The notes under the pieces: generated by a model
What the model was told of the DNA's origin: nothing
Seen by the model: the letters and a program-made list of their open reading frames with translations, nothing else
Database searches by the model: none
Shown here: positions 1 through 8,268 of the stretch, piece after piece
How positions within the stretch are numbered: position 1 is the stretch's first letter
Layout of the letters: every line of letters begins with the position of its first letter
DNA from: Dehalococcoidales bacterium
GTDB taxonomy: Bacteria > Chloroflexota > Dehalococcoidia > Dehalococcoidales > UBA2162
Assembly (NCBI GenBank): GCA_016844285.1
Contig: JAENIS010000065.1
Span: forward strand, 1 to 15,789
Direction of reading: 5' to 3'
Length of the DNA stretch: 15,789 bases
Program-made: the position numbers and the translations under genes

Positions 1-1098
1 TTGAGTAATCTACGTATTCCCGGACCGACCCCCTGCCCACCTGAGGTTCTTCAGGCGATGGCCAGTCCAATGATAAATCACCGCGGGGGTGAATACGCCC
101 GGACACTGAAGGACGTTACGGCCAAACTGAAGGTTCTCTTCCAGACCAAGAATGATGTTCTTATTCTCACCGGGTCAGGTACGGGCGGCCTGGAGGCCGC
201 TATTGTGAATACGCTATCCCCCGGTGATAAGGTATTATCGGTATCGGTGGGTGCCTTCGGCGAGCGCTTTGCCGCTATTGCCAAGGCGTTTGGTGCCGAG
301 GTGACACACCTTGATTTTGAATGGGGTAAAGCGGCAGAACCGGCGGCCATACGTAAGGCTCTTCAGGCAGACGCCAAGATTAAGGCTGTTCTGGTGACTC
401 ATAATGAAACCTCTACCGGCATCACCAACGACATGGCGGCGATAAGCGCCGTGGTGAAGGAGTTTGACAAGCTGCTGCTGGTCGATTCCATCAGCGGTCT
501 GGGCTCAATCAAGATGCCGGTAGACGAGTGGCATTGCGATGTGGCCATCAGTTGTTCCCAGAAAGGGTGGATGGTTCCCCCCGGTCTGGCCATGGTTAGT
601 GTCAGTGAGGCTGCCTGGCGTGCCAATACCAGTGCCAAGATGCCCCGCTTCTACTGGGACTTTGTCCAGGCCAAGAGGTATCTGGAGAGGGGTGAAAATC
701 CGTGGACGCCGGCGATTTCTGTGGTGTTAGCTTTCGCCGTATCTCTGGACATGATACTCAAGGAGGGCTTGCCCAATGTTAACGCTCGGCATGCCCGTGT
801 GGGGAAAACAGCACGCCAGGGGATAAAGTCGCTGGGGCTATCCCTCTTCCCTGACGAAGCCTACGCCTCCGATACGGTGACGGCAGTAGCGGCGCCAAAG
901 GGGTTGGATACCAAAAAGCTGCTCCGTATCATGGAAGAAGAGCATGACATTGTGCTCGCTGGCGGGCAGGGCAAGCTGGGCGATACGATATTCCGTATCG
1001 GGCACCTGGGTATGGTAAACGAGGATGACATTAAAGAGGTAATATCGGCCCTGAAGGTGGCCTTACCCAAGGCTGGTTTTACTAAGGTTGGTGTATGA
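1..1098 (+). CDS. Class V PLP-dependent aminotransferase (alanine-glyoxylate / serine-pyruvate type), probable serine-pathway transaminase
   Basis: This 365-residue fold-type I PLP enzyme has the N-terminal IPGPTPCPPEVL signature (residues 6-17) usual for alanine-glyoxylate/serine-pyruvate aminotransferases. It has a glycine-rich cofactor phosphate-binding turn (TGSGTGG, 57-63), the aspartate of VDSISGLGS (D162) that contacts the PLP pyridine, and the Schiff-base lysine in CSQKGW (K188). Length is normal for the family. The start is TTG at the very first base of the window, so the ribosome-binding site cannot be seen and an upstream start just outside is possible, although the N-terminus looks complete. 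The stop overlaps the serA start by 4 nt (ATGA), which implies translational coupling. Because of this partner, I infer that it transaminates 3-phosphohydroxypyruvate (a SerC replacement) or makes or uses serine with glyoxylate or pyruvate. The exact amino donor and acceptor cannot be read from sequence. Confidence 0.9.
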   Translation: MSNLRIPGPTPCPPEVLQAMASPMINHRGGEYARTLKDVTAKLKVLFQTKNDVLILTGSGTGGLEAAIVNTLSPGDKVLSVSVGAFGERFAAIAKAFGAEVTHLDFEWGKAAEPAAIRKALQADAKIKAVLVTHNETSTGITNDMAAISAVVKEFDKLLLVDSISGLGSIKMPVDEWHCDVAISCSQKGWMVPPGLAMVSVSEAAWRANTSAKMPRFYWDFVQAKRYLERGENPWTPAISVVLAFAVSLDMILKEGLPNVNARHARVGKTARQGIKSLGLSLFPDEAYASDTVTAVAAPKGLDTKKLLRIMEEEHDIVLAGGQGKLGDTIFRIGHLGMVNEDDIKEVISALKVALPKAGFTKVGV

Positions 1099-2669
1099 AA
1101 GTATTAGTAGCTGACCCAATTGATAGAGAAGGTATCGACATCCTTTGTGGCTGCGCCGAGGTCGTTGTTAAAACGGGGCTTAAGCCGGAAGAGCTAATCG
1201 CGATCATCGGTGATTATGAGGCTCTGGTCGTGCGCAGTCAGACGCAGGTTACCGCCAGGGTAATCCAGGCTGGTAAGAAGCTACAGGTCATTGGCCGGGC
1301 TGGTGTTGGTGTGGACAATATTGATGTCGAAGAAGCGACACGATGCGGGATAATCGTGGTTAATGCCCCCACCGGAAATACTATCTCCGCTGCCGAGCAT
1401 ACTATTGCCCTGATGCTCGCCCTGGCCCGTCACATTCCCAGAGCTAATGCGGTGCTCAAATCCGGGGCATGGCGCCGTAGTGATTTCACGGGTATCGAGG
1501 TGAGGAACAAGACACTGGGTGTTATCGGTCTGGGTAATGTTGGCTCGGAGGTAGCCCGGCGTGCCCGTGGTCTGGAGATGAGGGTTATCGGTTATGACCC
1601 CTTTGTCTCCGTTGATTATGCCCGTAACCTTCAGGTGGAGGTGGTTTCTCTGGAGGAACTGCTCCGACAATCAGACTTTATCACTCTGCACGTACCACTG
1701 ACGGAAGCGACCAAGAATTTGATTGGTGCCAAAGAGCTGACAATGGTCAAACCAGCAGTGCGTATCCTCAATGTCGCCCGGGGCGGGCTGGTTGATGAGG
1801 AAGCCCTGGTGACGGCAATAAAGGAGAAGAGAGTCGCCGGGGCGGCTTTCGATGTCTTTATCACCGAGCCAATAACTAAAAGTATCCTTTTTGAGAATGA
1901 TAACATTATTGTTACCCCTCATTTGGGTGCTTCTACTGTCGAAGCTCAGGTCACCGTGGCCAGGGATGTTGCTGAGCAGATTAATGCTCTGTTTCATGGG
2001 CAACCGGCTCGTTATGCGGTTAATGCTCCCTTTATCTCGTCGGAAGCCCTATCGGTGCTGGCGCCGTTAGTCAGTGCTGCCACCACCTGCGGCCGGCTGG
2101 TCAGACAGCTAGCTGATGGACAGACGGACTCGATTAAGATTAGGTACGATGGTGAGATTTCCAATTATGACACCAATATTCTCAAGGTGGCTGTCCTCAG
2201 TGGGCTACTTGAGGGGATTAGCGAGGAGCGGGTTAATCTGGTCAACGCCAGTATCGTTGCTGCCCGGCGTGGTCTGACCGTGATGGAACAAAAGGAGGCC
2301 ACCTGTGAGAACTATGGTAGCCTGATTACGGTAGAAATTACCACCAGCACCGGTACCACCACTGTGGCGGCGACAGTCATGCGTGGTGAGACGCATATTG
2401 TCCAGGTAAATAGCTACTGGATTGATGTGATACCTAGCGGTGGCTACTTCCTTTTTAGCGACCATATTGACCGTCCCGGGCTTATCGGGGCGGTGGGCAA
2501 GATAACGGGTGACGCCAATATCAACATTAGCTCGATGCATCTTGGTCGAATTAAGTCCAGGGGGCGAGCGCTGATGATACTGTCTCTCGATGAGCCTCTA
2601 CCAGAGGAACAGCTACGGCAAATACTGGCCATCCCCGGTGTCTACTCAGCCAATCTGGCCAAAGTGTAG
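1095..2669 (+). CDS. serA: D-3-phosphoglycerate dehydrogenase, long form with ASB and ACT domains
   Basis: This enzyme oxidises 3-phosphoglycerate to 3-phosphohydroxypyruvate with NAD, the first step of serine synthesis, in the cytoplasm. At 524 residues it is the long (type I) form. The N-terminal half is the split 2-hydroxyacid dehydrogenase domain, with Rossmann motif GLGNVG (145-150), an acidic residue for NAD ribose (YDP, D168), and catalytic residues R229 (NVARG), E258 (ITEP) and H276 (TPHLGAS). The intervening allosteric substrate-binding (ASB) domain spans about 315-445. A C-terminal ACT domain (about 451-524, from FSDHIDRPGLIG) probably senses serine. The ATG sits inside the preceding aminotransferase stop (ATGA overlap), so the two genes are translated together. 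Nothing looks broken. A GC-rich hairpin lies about 40 nt after the stop. Confidence 0.96.
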   Translation: MKVLVADPIDREGIDILCGCAEVVVKTGLKPEELIAIIGDYEALVVRSQTQVTARVIQAGKKLQVIGRAGVGVDNIDVEEATRCGIIVVNAPTGNTISAAEHTIALMLALARHIPRANAVLKSGAWRRSDFTGIEVRNKTLGVIGLGNVGSEVARRARGLEMRVIGYDPFVSVDYARNLQVEVVSLEELLRQSDFITLHVPLTEATKNLIGAKELTMVKPAVRILNVARGGLVDEEALVTAIKEKRVAGAAFDVFITEPITKSILFENDNIIVTPHLGASTVEAQVTVARDVAEQINALFHGQPARYAVNAPFISSEALSVLAPLVSAATTCGRLVRQLADGQTDSIKIRYDGEISNYDTNILKVAVLSGLLEGISEERVNLVNASIVAARRGLTVMEQKEATCENYGSLITVEITTSTGTTTVAATVMRGETHIVQVNSYWIDVIPSGGYFLFSDHIDRPGLIGAVGKITGDANINISSMHLGRIKSRGRALMILSLDEPLPEEQLRQILAIPGVYSANLAKV

Positions 2670-2708
2670 CCCCGTCTGTCCCAAAGTGTTTCATTATTCC
2701 TTAGCTTT

Positions 2709-2810
2709 TATCCCTCTCCCCTGAGCAAGGGGAGAGGGAAGAGATTTTAGAGAAGGGCTTCGCCCCTCTCTTGTCTACACCCCCTTCTCCTTCCGAGGGG
2801 AAAGGGGATA
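2709..2810. repeat. Palindromic intergenic repeat, copy 1 (three stems)
   Basis: Three stem-loops lie between serA and the crotonase gene. Stem A has perfect 11-bp arms at 2712-2722 and 2728-2738. The core stem has arms 2749-2758 and 2762-2771 around a TTC loop, with one mismatch. Stem B is imperfect, about 2781-2808. The same core and the same order recur in three other gaps of this window. It may attenuate transcription after serA, but no clear T-run follows a stem. No protein-coding role is visible. Confidence 0.75.
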
Positions 2811-2844
2811 AGTTGCGAAATACCCACAAAAGAGGTGACTGGTC

Positions 2845-3642
2845 ATGACCTATGGAGACTTGCTGCTGGAAAAAGAGGGTCACGTTGCCATCATAACCCT
2901 GAATGCTCCGGAGAAACTAAACGCTTTCACCGCCAAAATGCGGGTGAGCTTGCCTTTGGCGGTGGATGAGATTGCCAGGGATGATGAGGTGAGGGTGGTT
3001 ATTCTCACCGGTGCCGGGCGTGGCTTTTGTACCGGGGCTGATGTCAGCGGCATGAGTACCCGGGCTACCAGCCCTGCCCAGATATCCCGCTATACGCTCC
3101 TGCAACGCACCGGCTGGCCGTTTGCCAGTCTTTTCCCCCAGCTAAGTAAGCCGGTGATTGCTGCCATCAACGGGCCTTGTGCCGGGGCGGGCTTCTCCCT
3201 GGCGCTGAGCTGTGATATCAGGATTGCTGCCGAGGCGGCCCGCTTTAGCTCAATCTTTGTTTTGCGCGGACTGGTCCCCGATACGGCGATGTCCTTCTTC
3301 TTGCCGCGGGTAGTCGGGCTCTCTAAGGCACTGGAGCTAATGTTCACCGGGGAGCTGATCACTGCGGCTGAGGCCGAGCGCCTGGGTATTGTCAGCCGGG
3401 TGGTGACGGATGGTGAGCTGATGAAGGCGGCTAGAGAATTGGCCAACAGGCTCGCTCAGCAACCGCCGATTCCGGTTGCACTGACCAAGCAGATGGTGTG
3501 GAACTCGATGATTGCTGAGATACACCATCAACTTGATTTGGAGACGGCTGGCCAGCAGATATGCTGGCTGACTGAGGACCATAAAGAAGCCGTGCGCGCT
3601 TTCATGGAAAGACGACCGTTGCCTCAGTTCAAGGGAAGGTAA
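2845..3642 (+). CDS. Enoyl-CoA hydratase/isomerase family (crotonase fold) protein with non-canonical active site
   Basis: This 265-residue protein acts on acyl-CoA thioesters and has a full-length crotonase fold. The oxyanion-hole segments are FCTGADVSGM (61-70) and INGPCAGAG (108-116), and the C-terminal helix region is present. The ATG is chosen because GAGGTGA lies 6 nt upstream. The two glutamates of classical hydratases (E144 and E164 in rat mitochondrial hydratase) align with S118 (GFSLALSCDI) and F138 (FSSIFVLRG), so ordinary syn-hydration is unlikely. D146 in GLVPD is kept, as in PaaG-type enoyl-CoA isomerases, which makes an isomerase, a hydrolase or a lyase more likely. The gene lies between palindromic repeats and converges on the dehydratase/reductase operon. 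The family is certain; the reaction is not. Confidence 0.9.
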   Translation: MTYGDLLLEKEGHVAIITLNAPEKLNAFTAKMRVSLPLAVDEIARDDEVRVVILTGAGRGFCTGADVSGMSTRATSPAQISRYTLLQRTGWPFASLFPQLSKPVIAAINGPCAGAGFSLALSCDIRIAAEAARFSSIFVLRGLVPDTAMSFFLPRVVGLSKALELMFTGELITAAEAERLGIVSRVVTDGELMKAARELANRLAQQPPIPVALTKQMVWNSMIAEIHHQLDLETAGQQICWLTEDHKEAVRAFMERRPLPQFKGR

Positions 3643-3735
3643 GCCTTATCCTATTGTCACGTTAGGTGTGGCTATGGCGACTTCATGAAAATGGGGGAAT
3701 GTTCTGACTTACTGGCAAGCTTCAGTCGAATGCCC

Positions 3736-3935
3736 ATCCCTCTGACACCCTTCCCATCGGGAAGAGGGAGTTAAGTAAAAGAGAGGGGGCGTAGACTAGA
3801 GATAAATCCCCCTTAATCTCCCTTTAGTAAAGGGAGAGCGAGAGGGATTTTATCGTAAGGTGTCTAAGAGGGGCTTCGCCCCTCTTTTTCTATTTCCCCC
3901 TCTCCTCTTAGGAGAGGGGGATTAAGGGGGTAAGG
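3736..3935. repeat. Palindromic intergenic repeat, copy 2; fills the 3643-3969 gap
   Basis: The 327-nt gap between two convergent genes holds a chain of stem-loops and no supportable gene. The stems are 3750-3755/3759-3764, 3817-3825/3829-3837 (9 bp), the core stem 3866-3874/3878-3886 (9 bp, TTC loop) and 3896-3906/3910-3920 (11 bp). The arms of the 3817-3837 stem are identical to those of a stem at 12518-12538. Bases 3643-3735 show nothing recognisable. Confidence 0.75.
3866..3889 (+). terminator. Possible Rho-independent terminator inside repeat copy 2
   Basis: A perfect 9-bp GC-rich stem (3866-3874 with 3878-3886) has a three-base loop and runs directly into five Ts (3885-3889) on the plus strand. 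It would end transcripts from the crotonase gene, 224 nt upstream. No comparable T-run follows a stem on the minus strand, so the opposing operon may end differently. Confidence 0.5.
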
Positions 3936-3969
3936 TTGTCCGTAAGAAGAGGTTAAACAAAGCAGGTCG

Positions 3970-4785
3970 CTATCGAGCATTTACTGCCTGCTGTCCCTGT
4001 TTTCCCGCTCTGGCCCTTTCCCTGGCAATCAGTGCTGCTCCCATCGCCCCCACAATCTGAGGTTCGGGCGCGATGGAGACCACTACACCCATTTCTTTCT
4101 CCAGAAGCTTCACGACACCGATGTTCTTGGCAACACCACCACAGAACATCAGTTTACCATCCGCCCCTGCTCCCACCCTCCTGAGCAGCGTTAATTGCCG
4201 CCTCACCGTCGCCTGACAGGCACCGGCCAGGATATCGCTCAGCGGCTTGCCATCCCTTAGAAAACCGATGATTTCATTCTCAGCGAAAACAGCACAAACG
4301 GAGCTAATCGTGACTGGCTGAGTGCCCTGGAGGGACAGAGGTCCTATCTGGTCTACCGGTAATCCAATCGTCTCCGCAATTCTCTCCAGGTATCTGCCCG
4401 TGCCGGCAGCACATTTCTCATTTAAAGCAAAAGCGAGGACCCTACCCGCCTCATTACAGCGTATTGCCTTGCTATCCTGACCACCCACATCCAGTATCAG
4501 TCTCACCCCAGGGTCAAACCATACCGCACCTTTGGCATGGCAGGTTATCTCCGTAATCGAATCGGCAAAGGAGACGACCACCCGGCCATAACCGGTAGCG
4601 ACGGTATGGCTGATGTCACTCCGGGTAAGCCCGGCTTTGTCCAGAACCTTGGCCAGTAGCTTCCGCGCCGTTGCCTCAATCGCCGGCTCAGTATCGATAA
4701 TGAGCCATTGCGTATTGTTCTGGTCGTCCAGAATAAGCCCCTTGGAAGTACGAGAACCGATATCTATTCCGGCATAAACTGACAT
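3970..4785 (-). CDS. 2-hydroxyacyl-CoA dehydratase / benzoyl-CoA reductase activator ATPase (BadF/BadG/BcrA/BcrD family), canonical copy
   Basis: This 271-residue ASKHA-fold ATPase resembles HgdC of 2-hydroxyglutaryl-CoA dehydratase. In that family a dimer holds one [4Fe-4S] cluster and uses ATP hydrolysis to inject a low-potential electron into the catalytic component. Expected motifs are present: GIDIGSRTSK (6-15), TGYGR (64-68), ITEITCHAKGA (77-87), DVGGQDSKAI (99-108) and the C-terminal GGVAKN (216-221). The cluster cysteines are C125 (NEKCAAGTG) and C164 (SSVCAVFAENE), 39 residues apart as in HgdC. ATG is supported by GAGGTG just upstream. It is the last gene of the six-gene operon, 33 nt after the second activator gene. 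It could form a homodimer or a heterodimer with that neighbour. Confidence 0.93.
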   Translation of the reverse strand: MSVYAGIDIGSRTSKGLILDDQNNTQWLIIDTEPAIEATARKLLAKVLDKAGLTRSDISHTVATGYGRVVVSFADSITEITCHAKGAVWFDPGVRLILDVGGQDSKAIRCNEAGRVLAFALNEKCAAGTGRYLERIAETIGLPVDQIGPLSLQGTQPVTISSVCAVFAENEIIGFLRDGKPLSDILAGACQATVRRQLTLLRRVGAGADGKLMFCGGVAKNIGVVKLLEKEMGVVVSIAPEPQIVGAMGAALIARERARAGKQGQQAVNAR

Positions 4786-4818
4786 TCAACACCTCATCAA
4801 ATAGTCTATCAGGCTAAA

Positions 4819-5589
4819 TTATCCTTTTCCTTGCGCCAGCAGGGCAGCGCCGAAAGCCAGGGCAGTTTGAGGCTCCTTGGGGATAAACAAGGAAACCCCC
4901 AGGCTTTCCTCGATATTCTTCACCAGAGCCTTATTATTTGCCAGCCCTCCCACCATCGCGATATCCGTCTCTACCCCGACAGTCATCAAGAGCGAAAGAA
5001 TCCGGGAGGAAAAGCCTCGTAACGCTCCGGCGATAATGTTTTCGGCTGTCTTCCCCTCTACCATCAGGGAGAGAGCCTCGGACTCAACGTAGACGGCACA
5101 CGTATTGAGGAAGTCCACCGGCTCCTTGGCCGTGAGGGCAACGTTACCCAGCTCGGCGATGGGTACTCTAAAGAAGCTGGCCAGTACCTCCACAAAAGCC
5201 CCGGTGCCTGAAGCACATCTATCGTTGACCGCGATGCTGGTGAGCCTGCCGTCCTGGCATTTGATGGCCAAAGCCCTTACCGAGCCTATATCCAGGACGC
5301 TATGGACGGATGGCTTCAGATAACCCATTGCTTTGGCCAGACAGACTCCTTCCGGGAAGGCGTTGGTGGCAAAGGAGACACGGTCACCATATAGCCCGGT
5401 AACACCAATGTTGGTCACACTCTCCGGGGACAGACCCGCTTTAGCGAGAACATCGCGGCGGGCCAGGTCGGCGATGGTGACGGTAGACTCCCGCCCGCAG
5501 GGTAAGACGACGCTGGCAATGGTCTTGACATGGTTCGTCAGCACGGCTTTGGTGGCTTTGGTCCCGGCATCAATTCCTAATGTTATCAT
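4819..5589 (-). CDS. Divergent activator ATPase (BadF/BadG/BcrA/BcrD family) with altered nucleotide-site motifs
   Basis: This 256-residue protein has the same fold and cluster layout as the next gene. GIDAGTKATK is at 5-14, C125 lies in NDRCASGTG and C164 in NTCAVYVESEA with the same 39-residue spacing, and GGLANN is at 214-219. Several family motifs are changed. DxGGQD is DIGSVR (100-105), TGYGR is TGLYGDR, and the usual EITCHAKG segment is EGVCLAKAMG without the histidine. It therefore keeps both iron-sulfur ligands but may bind or hydrolyse ATP poorly. ATG starts 1 nt after the stop of the upstream B-type subunit (TAGCATG), so translation is coupled. I infer that it is the second half of a heterodimeric activator, as in benzoyl-CoA reductases, although both partners here are short. 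Confidence 0.85.
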   Translation of the reverse strand: MITLGIDAGTKATKAVLTNHVKTIASVVLPCGRESTVTIADLARRDVLAKAGLSPESVTNIGVTGLYGDRVSFATNAFPEGVCLAKAMGYLKPSVHSVLDIGSVRALAIKCQDGRLTSIAVNDRCASGTGAFVEVLASFFRVPIAELGNVALTAKEPVDFLNTCAVYVESEALSLMVEGKTAENIIAGALRGFSSRILSLLMTVGVETDIAMVGGLANNKALVKNIEESLGVSLFIPKEPQTALAFGAALLAQGKG

Positions 5590-5590
5590 G

Positions 5591-6892
5591 CTATATCGCC
5601 TGCACTTTCGTTTGTTTCTTACTCAGACATATTTCGATAAAGTTAGACAGCTTGGCTTTAACGTCCTTCTGGCTGTAGCCCTCTTTAAAGATACCACGAA
5701 TCTCCAGACTCATCGTTGGCAGTCCAGCCTTTTCGAAGGCATCGGTAAAGAGCTTACGCAGATTGAGTGTCGGTAAACACCCCGGCTGAAGCAGGTACAC
5801 CGCCCCATCCACTCCCTGGTCTTTAGAGATAAACATCCAATCATCAATCAGTCTCTGGCCGCGTCCGTTCCAGGAGTTGTAGAAGAGTCCTCTGGCTTCC
5901 TCCTCCAGTGGTGTCAGCTTGCGCCCATGCCAGGGGTCACCATAAAATCCCACGGTAAATCCCAGGGTACGGGCATGGTTGCCAAAAACATAGTAAATGG
6001 CGACACCCTGCTCGTCCAGCCACTTGTAAATGCCCTCATCATAGTTGATGCCGACGGTGGTCCACAGTAGCCTCAGCTTCTCTTCCTGCATCACCCCTGT
6101 ACCTTTCTCGGCACGCTCGAAAAGCTCATCCCGCTGGGCCCTCATATACGCCAGTCCCTTTTCGGGGTCTCGGTGCCCTGTTCCCGGCCCCTGTTCCCGC
6201 TGGGCATCCCTGGCGCCTACCGGACTGGGACGTCGCTTGCGGAACTCATAAATCTCACGGAGAATCTTACTCCCCTCACGGTCATAGTGCTGTAATTCAA
6301 TGAGCTTATCCTCATTGTACTTGACGCCAGGTATCCTGGCTTCGATATACTCGACCATCTCACCCAGTTGGTCGGAGACATACTTCAGGTTTTCGTCGTT
6401 GGCATCGTTGCCGATGTCGATTACAAAATAGGGTACCTGCCCCCACTGTGCCAGTGCCTGGGCAGTGTGACCGGCAAACTCACAGCTGGTATTGGCCACC
6501 GAGACGAAACTGGGTTTAGGGTTATCCCCGGAACTGGCCAGCAGGATGGCGACCACGGTACGGTCACAAGCCAGCTCCGGCCAGTTACCATCCCGCAACA
6601 TGTCCAGGTAGCGGGTGCTCCCCTCCCCCTGGGCGGTCCGGTCGGCAGCGGCATATCCGCCACCGCCACCACAAAATCCCATCGCTCGCAGCAGATGCCC
6701 GGGCGCCCCGTAGGAGGAAGGTTTCCCGGCCTTGAAATCTTCCAGGTGCCCGATGGTATCCTCAAGCTCCATTTCGTAGAGCAACAGGTTTGATTTCAGC
6801 TTGGTCGGGTCCGGGTTCTCCTTGATTTTGTTGATGCGCCGTTGATACTTGATAATCTCATTCTCCAGATACCTCATGTACCCTGTCGACAT
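5591..6892 (-). CDS. 2-hydroxyacyl-CoA dehydratase / benzoyl-CoA reductase B-type (HgdA/BcrB-like) subunit, paralog 3
   Basis: This 433-residue catalytic-component subunit belongs to the HGD-D superfamily. Helical, probably coiled-coil, N-terminal residues 1-55 precede two Rossmann-like halves. Likely [4Fe-4S] ligands are C109 (ELACDRT), C137 (NTSCEF) and C362 (LQPGCLPT), all conserved in the two sister genes. The other cysteines of the sisters near residues 123 and 132 are N and A here. It is the most divergent copy: the segment near 295-311 (GNHARTLGFTVGFYGDPW) and the stretch near 227-237 differ, which suggests a different substrate pocket. The last part (about 389-416) is identical to the sister at 6936-8234. 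An AAGGGG-type Shine-Dalgarno precedes ATG. It ends 1 nt before the second activator gene. The family is sure; dehydratase versus reductase is undecided. Confidence 0.9.
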   Translation of the reverse strand: MSTGYMRYLENEIIKYQRRINKIKENPDPTKLKSNLLLYEMELEDTIGHLEDFKAGKPSSYGAPGHLLRAMGFCGGGGGYAAADRTAQGEGSTRYLDMLRDGNWPELACDRTVVAILLASSGDNPKPSFVSVANTSCEFAGHTAQALAQWGQVPYFVIDIGNDANDENLKYVSDQLGEMVEYIEARIPGVKYNEDKLIELQHYDREGSKILREIYEFRKRRPSPVGARDAQREQGPGTGHRDPEKGLAYMRAQRDELFERAEKGTGVMQEEKLRLLWTTVGINYDEGIYKWLDEQGVAIYYVFGNHARTLGFTVGFYGDPWHGRKLTPLEEEARGLFYNSWNGRGQRLIDDWMFISKDQGVDGAVYLLQPGCLPTLNLRKLFTDAFEKAGLPTMSLEIRGIFKEGYSQKDVKAKLSNFIEICLSKKQTKVQAI

Positions 6893-6935
6893 TGTAACCC
6901 CTTTCTTTCCCTAGAGTTTCTAGAGTGCGATACTC

Positions 6936-8234
6936 TTAGGCAACCTGAACCTTCTGCTGGTTCTTACTCAGGCATATTTCGATGAAGTTAGACAGCTTGG
7001 CTTTAACGTCCTTCTGACTGTAGCCCTCTTTAAAGATACCACGAATCTCCAGGCCTAAGGTTGGCAGGCCAGCCTTTTCCATGGCATCGGTGAAGGGCTT
7101 ACGCAGATTAAGTGTTTGCAGACATCCCGGTTGAAGCACGTAGACCACTCCACCAACTCCCTGGTCTTTGGCGATAAATCCCCAATCATCAATCAGTCTC
7201 TGGCCACGTCCATTCCAGGAGTTATAGAAGATGCTCCGGGCCTCTTCTTCCAGCGGTGTTAGCTTGCGCCCATTCCAGAGGTCGCCGTAACCTCCCCCTC
7301 TCAACCCCAGGAAATGGGCATGCATGCCGAAAACATAGTAAATGGCGACACCCTGGTCCTCCAGCCATTTGTAAATGCCCTCATCATAGTTGATGCCGAC
7401 AGTAGTCCACAGCAGCCTCAGCTTTTCCTCTGGCATTACCCCGATGCCTTTCTCATAGCGCTCGAAGAGCTCGTCCCGCTGTGCCCTCATGTATTCCAGG
7501 CACCGCTGAGGAAACCGGCGTCCGCCCATCGGTGCTAGCTCCCGCTGGGCATCCCTCGGGTTCATCGGACTGGGGCGCTGCTTGCGGAACTCATAAATCT
7601 CCCGGGAAATCTTCGCCCACTCGCGGTCATACCCCTGTAATTCAATGAGCTTAGCCTCATCGTACTTGACACCGGGTATCCTGGATTCGATAAATTCAAT
7701 CTCCTCACCCAGCTGGTCGGTGACATACTTCAGATTCTCTGCGTTGGCATCGTTACCGATGTCGACCACGAAATAGGGTACCTGGCTCCACTGTGCCATG
7801 GCATGGGAACTGTAAGAGGAAAACTCACAAGCCATGTTGCAGATAGAGAAAAAGTCGGGTTTAGGGCAATCACCGCCGGTGACCAGCAGCACGGATACCA
7901 CGGTGCGGTCACAGGCCAACTCCGGCCAGCCACCGTCCCGCAGATTATCCAGGTAGCGGGTGCTCCCCTCTCCCTGGGCGGTGCGGTCAGCGGCGGCGAA
8001 TCCACCGCTGCTGGCAAATCCCATCGACCTCATCAGCAGCCCGGGAGACCCGGCGGCAAAAGGTTTGCCCGTCTTAAAGTCTTCCAGTTCGGCAATGGCC
8101 TCATCAAGCTCTATTTCGTAGAGCATCAGGTTTGATTGGAGTTTGCTCGGGTCCGGGTTCTCCTTGATTTTCTGAATACGCCGTTGCTGCTTGGCGATAG
8201 TGGTTTCCAGATACTTCATATAGGCCGTAGACAT
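6936..8234 (-). CDS. 2-hydroxyacyl-CoA dehydratase / benzoyl-CoA reductase B-type (HgdA/BcrB-like) subunit, paralog 2 (intact)
   Basis: This 432-residue protein has the same architecture as its neighbours: helical N-terminus (about 1-55), HGD-D core, and the motif ELACDRTVVS with C108. C136 (CNMACEF) and C361 (LQPGCLQT) complete the likely cluster ligands, and C123 and C132 lie nearby. By hand alignment it is about 87% identical to the truncated copy upstream over 386 residues, with most differences near 159-220 and 281-310. GAGGGGGCTAAA before ATG serves as the ribosome-binding site. It follows the remnant tail of the truncated copy by 34 nt, and the gap sequences between copies also resemble each other, so the duplication unit included the spacer. 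It probably pairs with the A-type subunit encoded first in the operon. Confidence 0.92.
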   Translation of the reverse strand: MSTAYMKYLETTIAKQQRRIQKIKENPDPSKLQSNLMLYEIELDEAIAELEDFKTGKPFAAGSPGLLMRSMGFASSGGFAAADRTAQGEGSTRYLDNLRDGGWPELACDRTVVSVLLVTGGDCPKPDFFSICNMACEFSSYSSHAMAQWSQVPYFVVDIGNDANAENLKYVTDQLGEEIEFIESRIPGVKYDEAKLIELQGYDREWAKISREIYEFRKQRPSPMNPRDAQRELAPMGGRRFPQRCLEYMRAQRDELFERYEKGIGVMPEEKLRLLWTTVGINYDEGIYKWLEDQGVAIYYVFGMHAHFLGLRGGGYGDLWNGRKLTPLEEEARSIFYNSWNGRGQRLIDDWGFIAKDQGVGGVVYVLQPGCLQTLNLRKPFTDAMEKAGLPTLGLEIRGIFKEGYSQKDVKAKLSNFIEICLSKNQQKVQVA

Positions 8235-8268
8235 TTTAGCCCCCTCTTTGTTCTAGGGTGCGATATTT

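Noticed and set aside
5333..5776. Plus-strand open frame of 147 codons
   Set aside because: It lies antisense across the junction of two well-supported operon genes and shows no family features; similar antisense frames over the three B paralogs only reflect their shared sequence.
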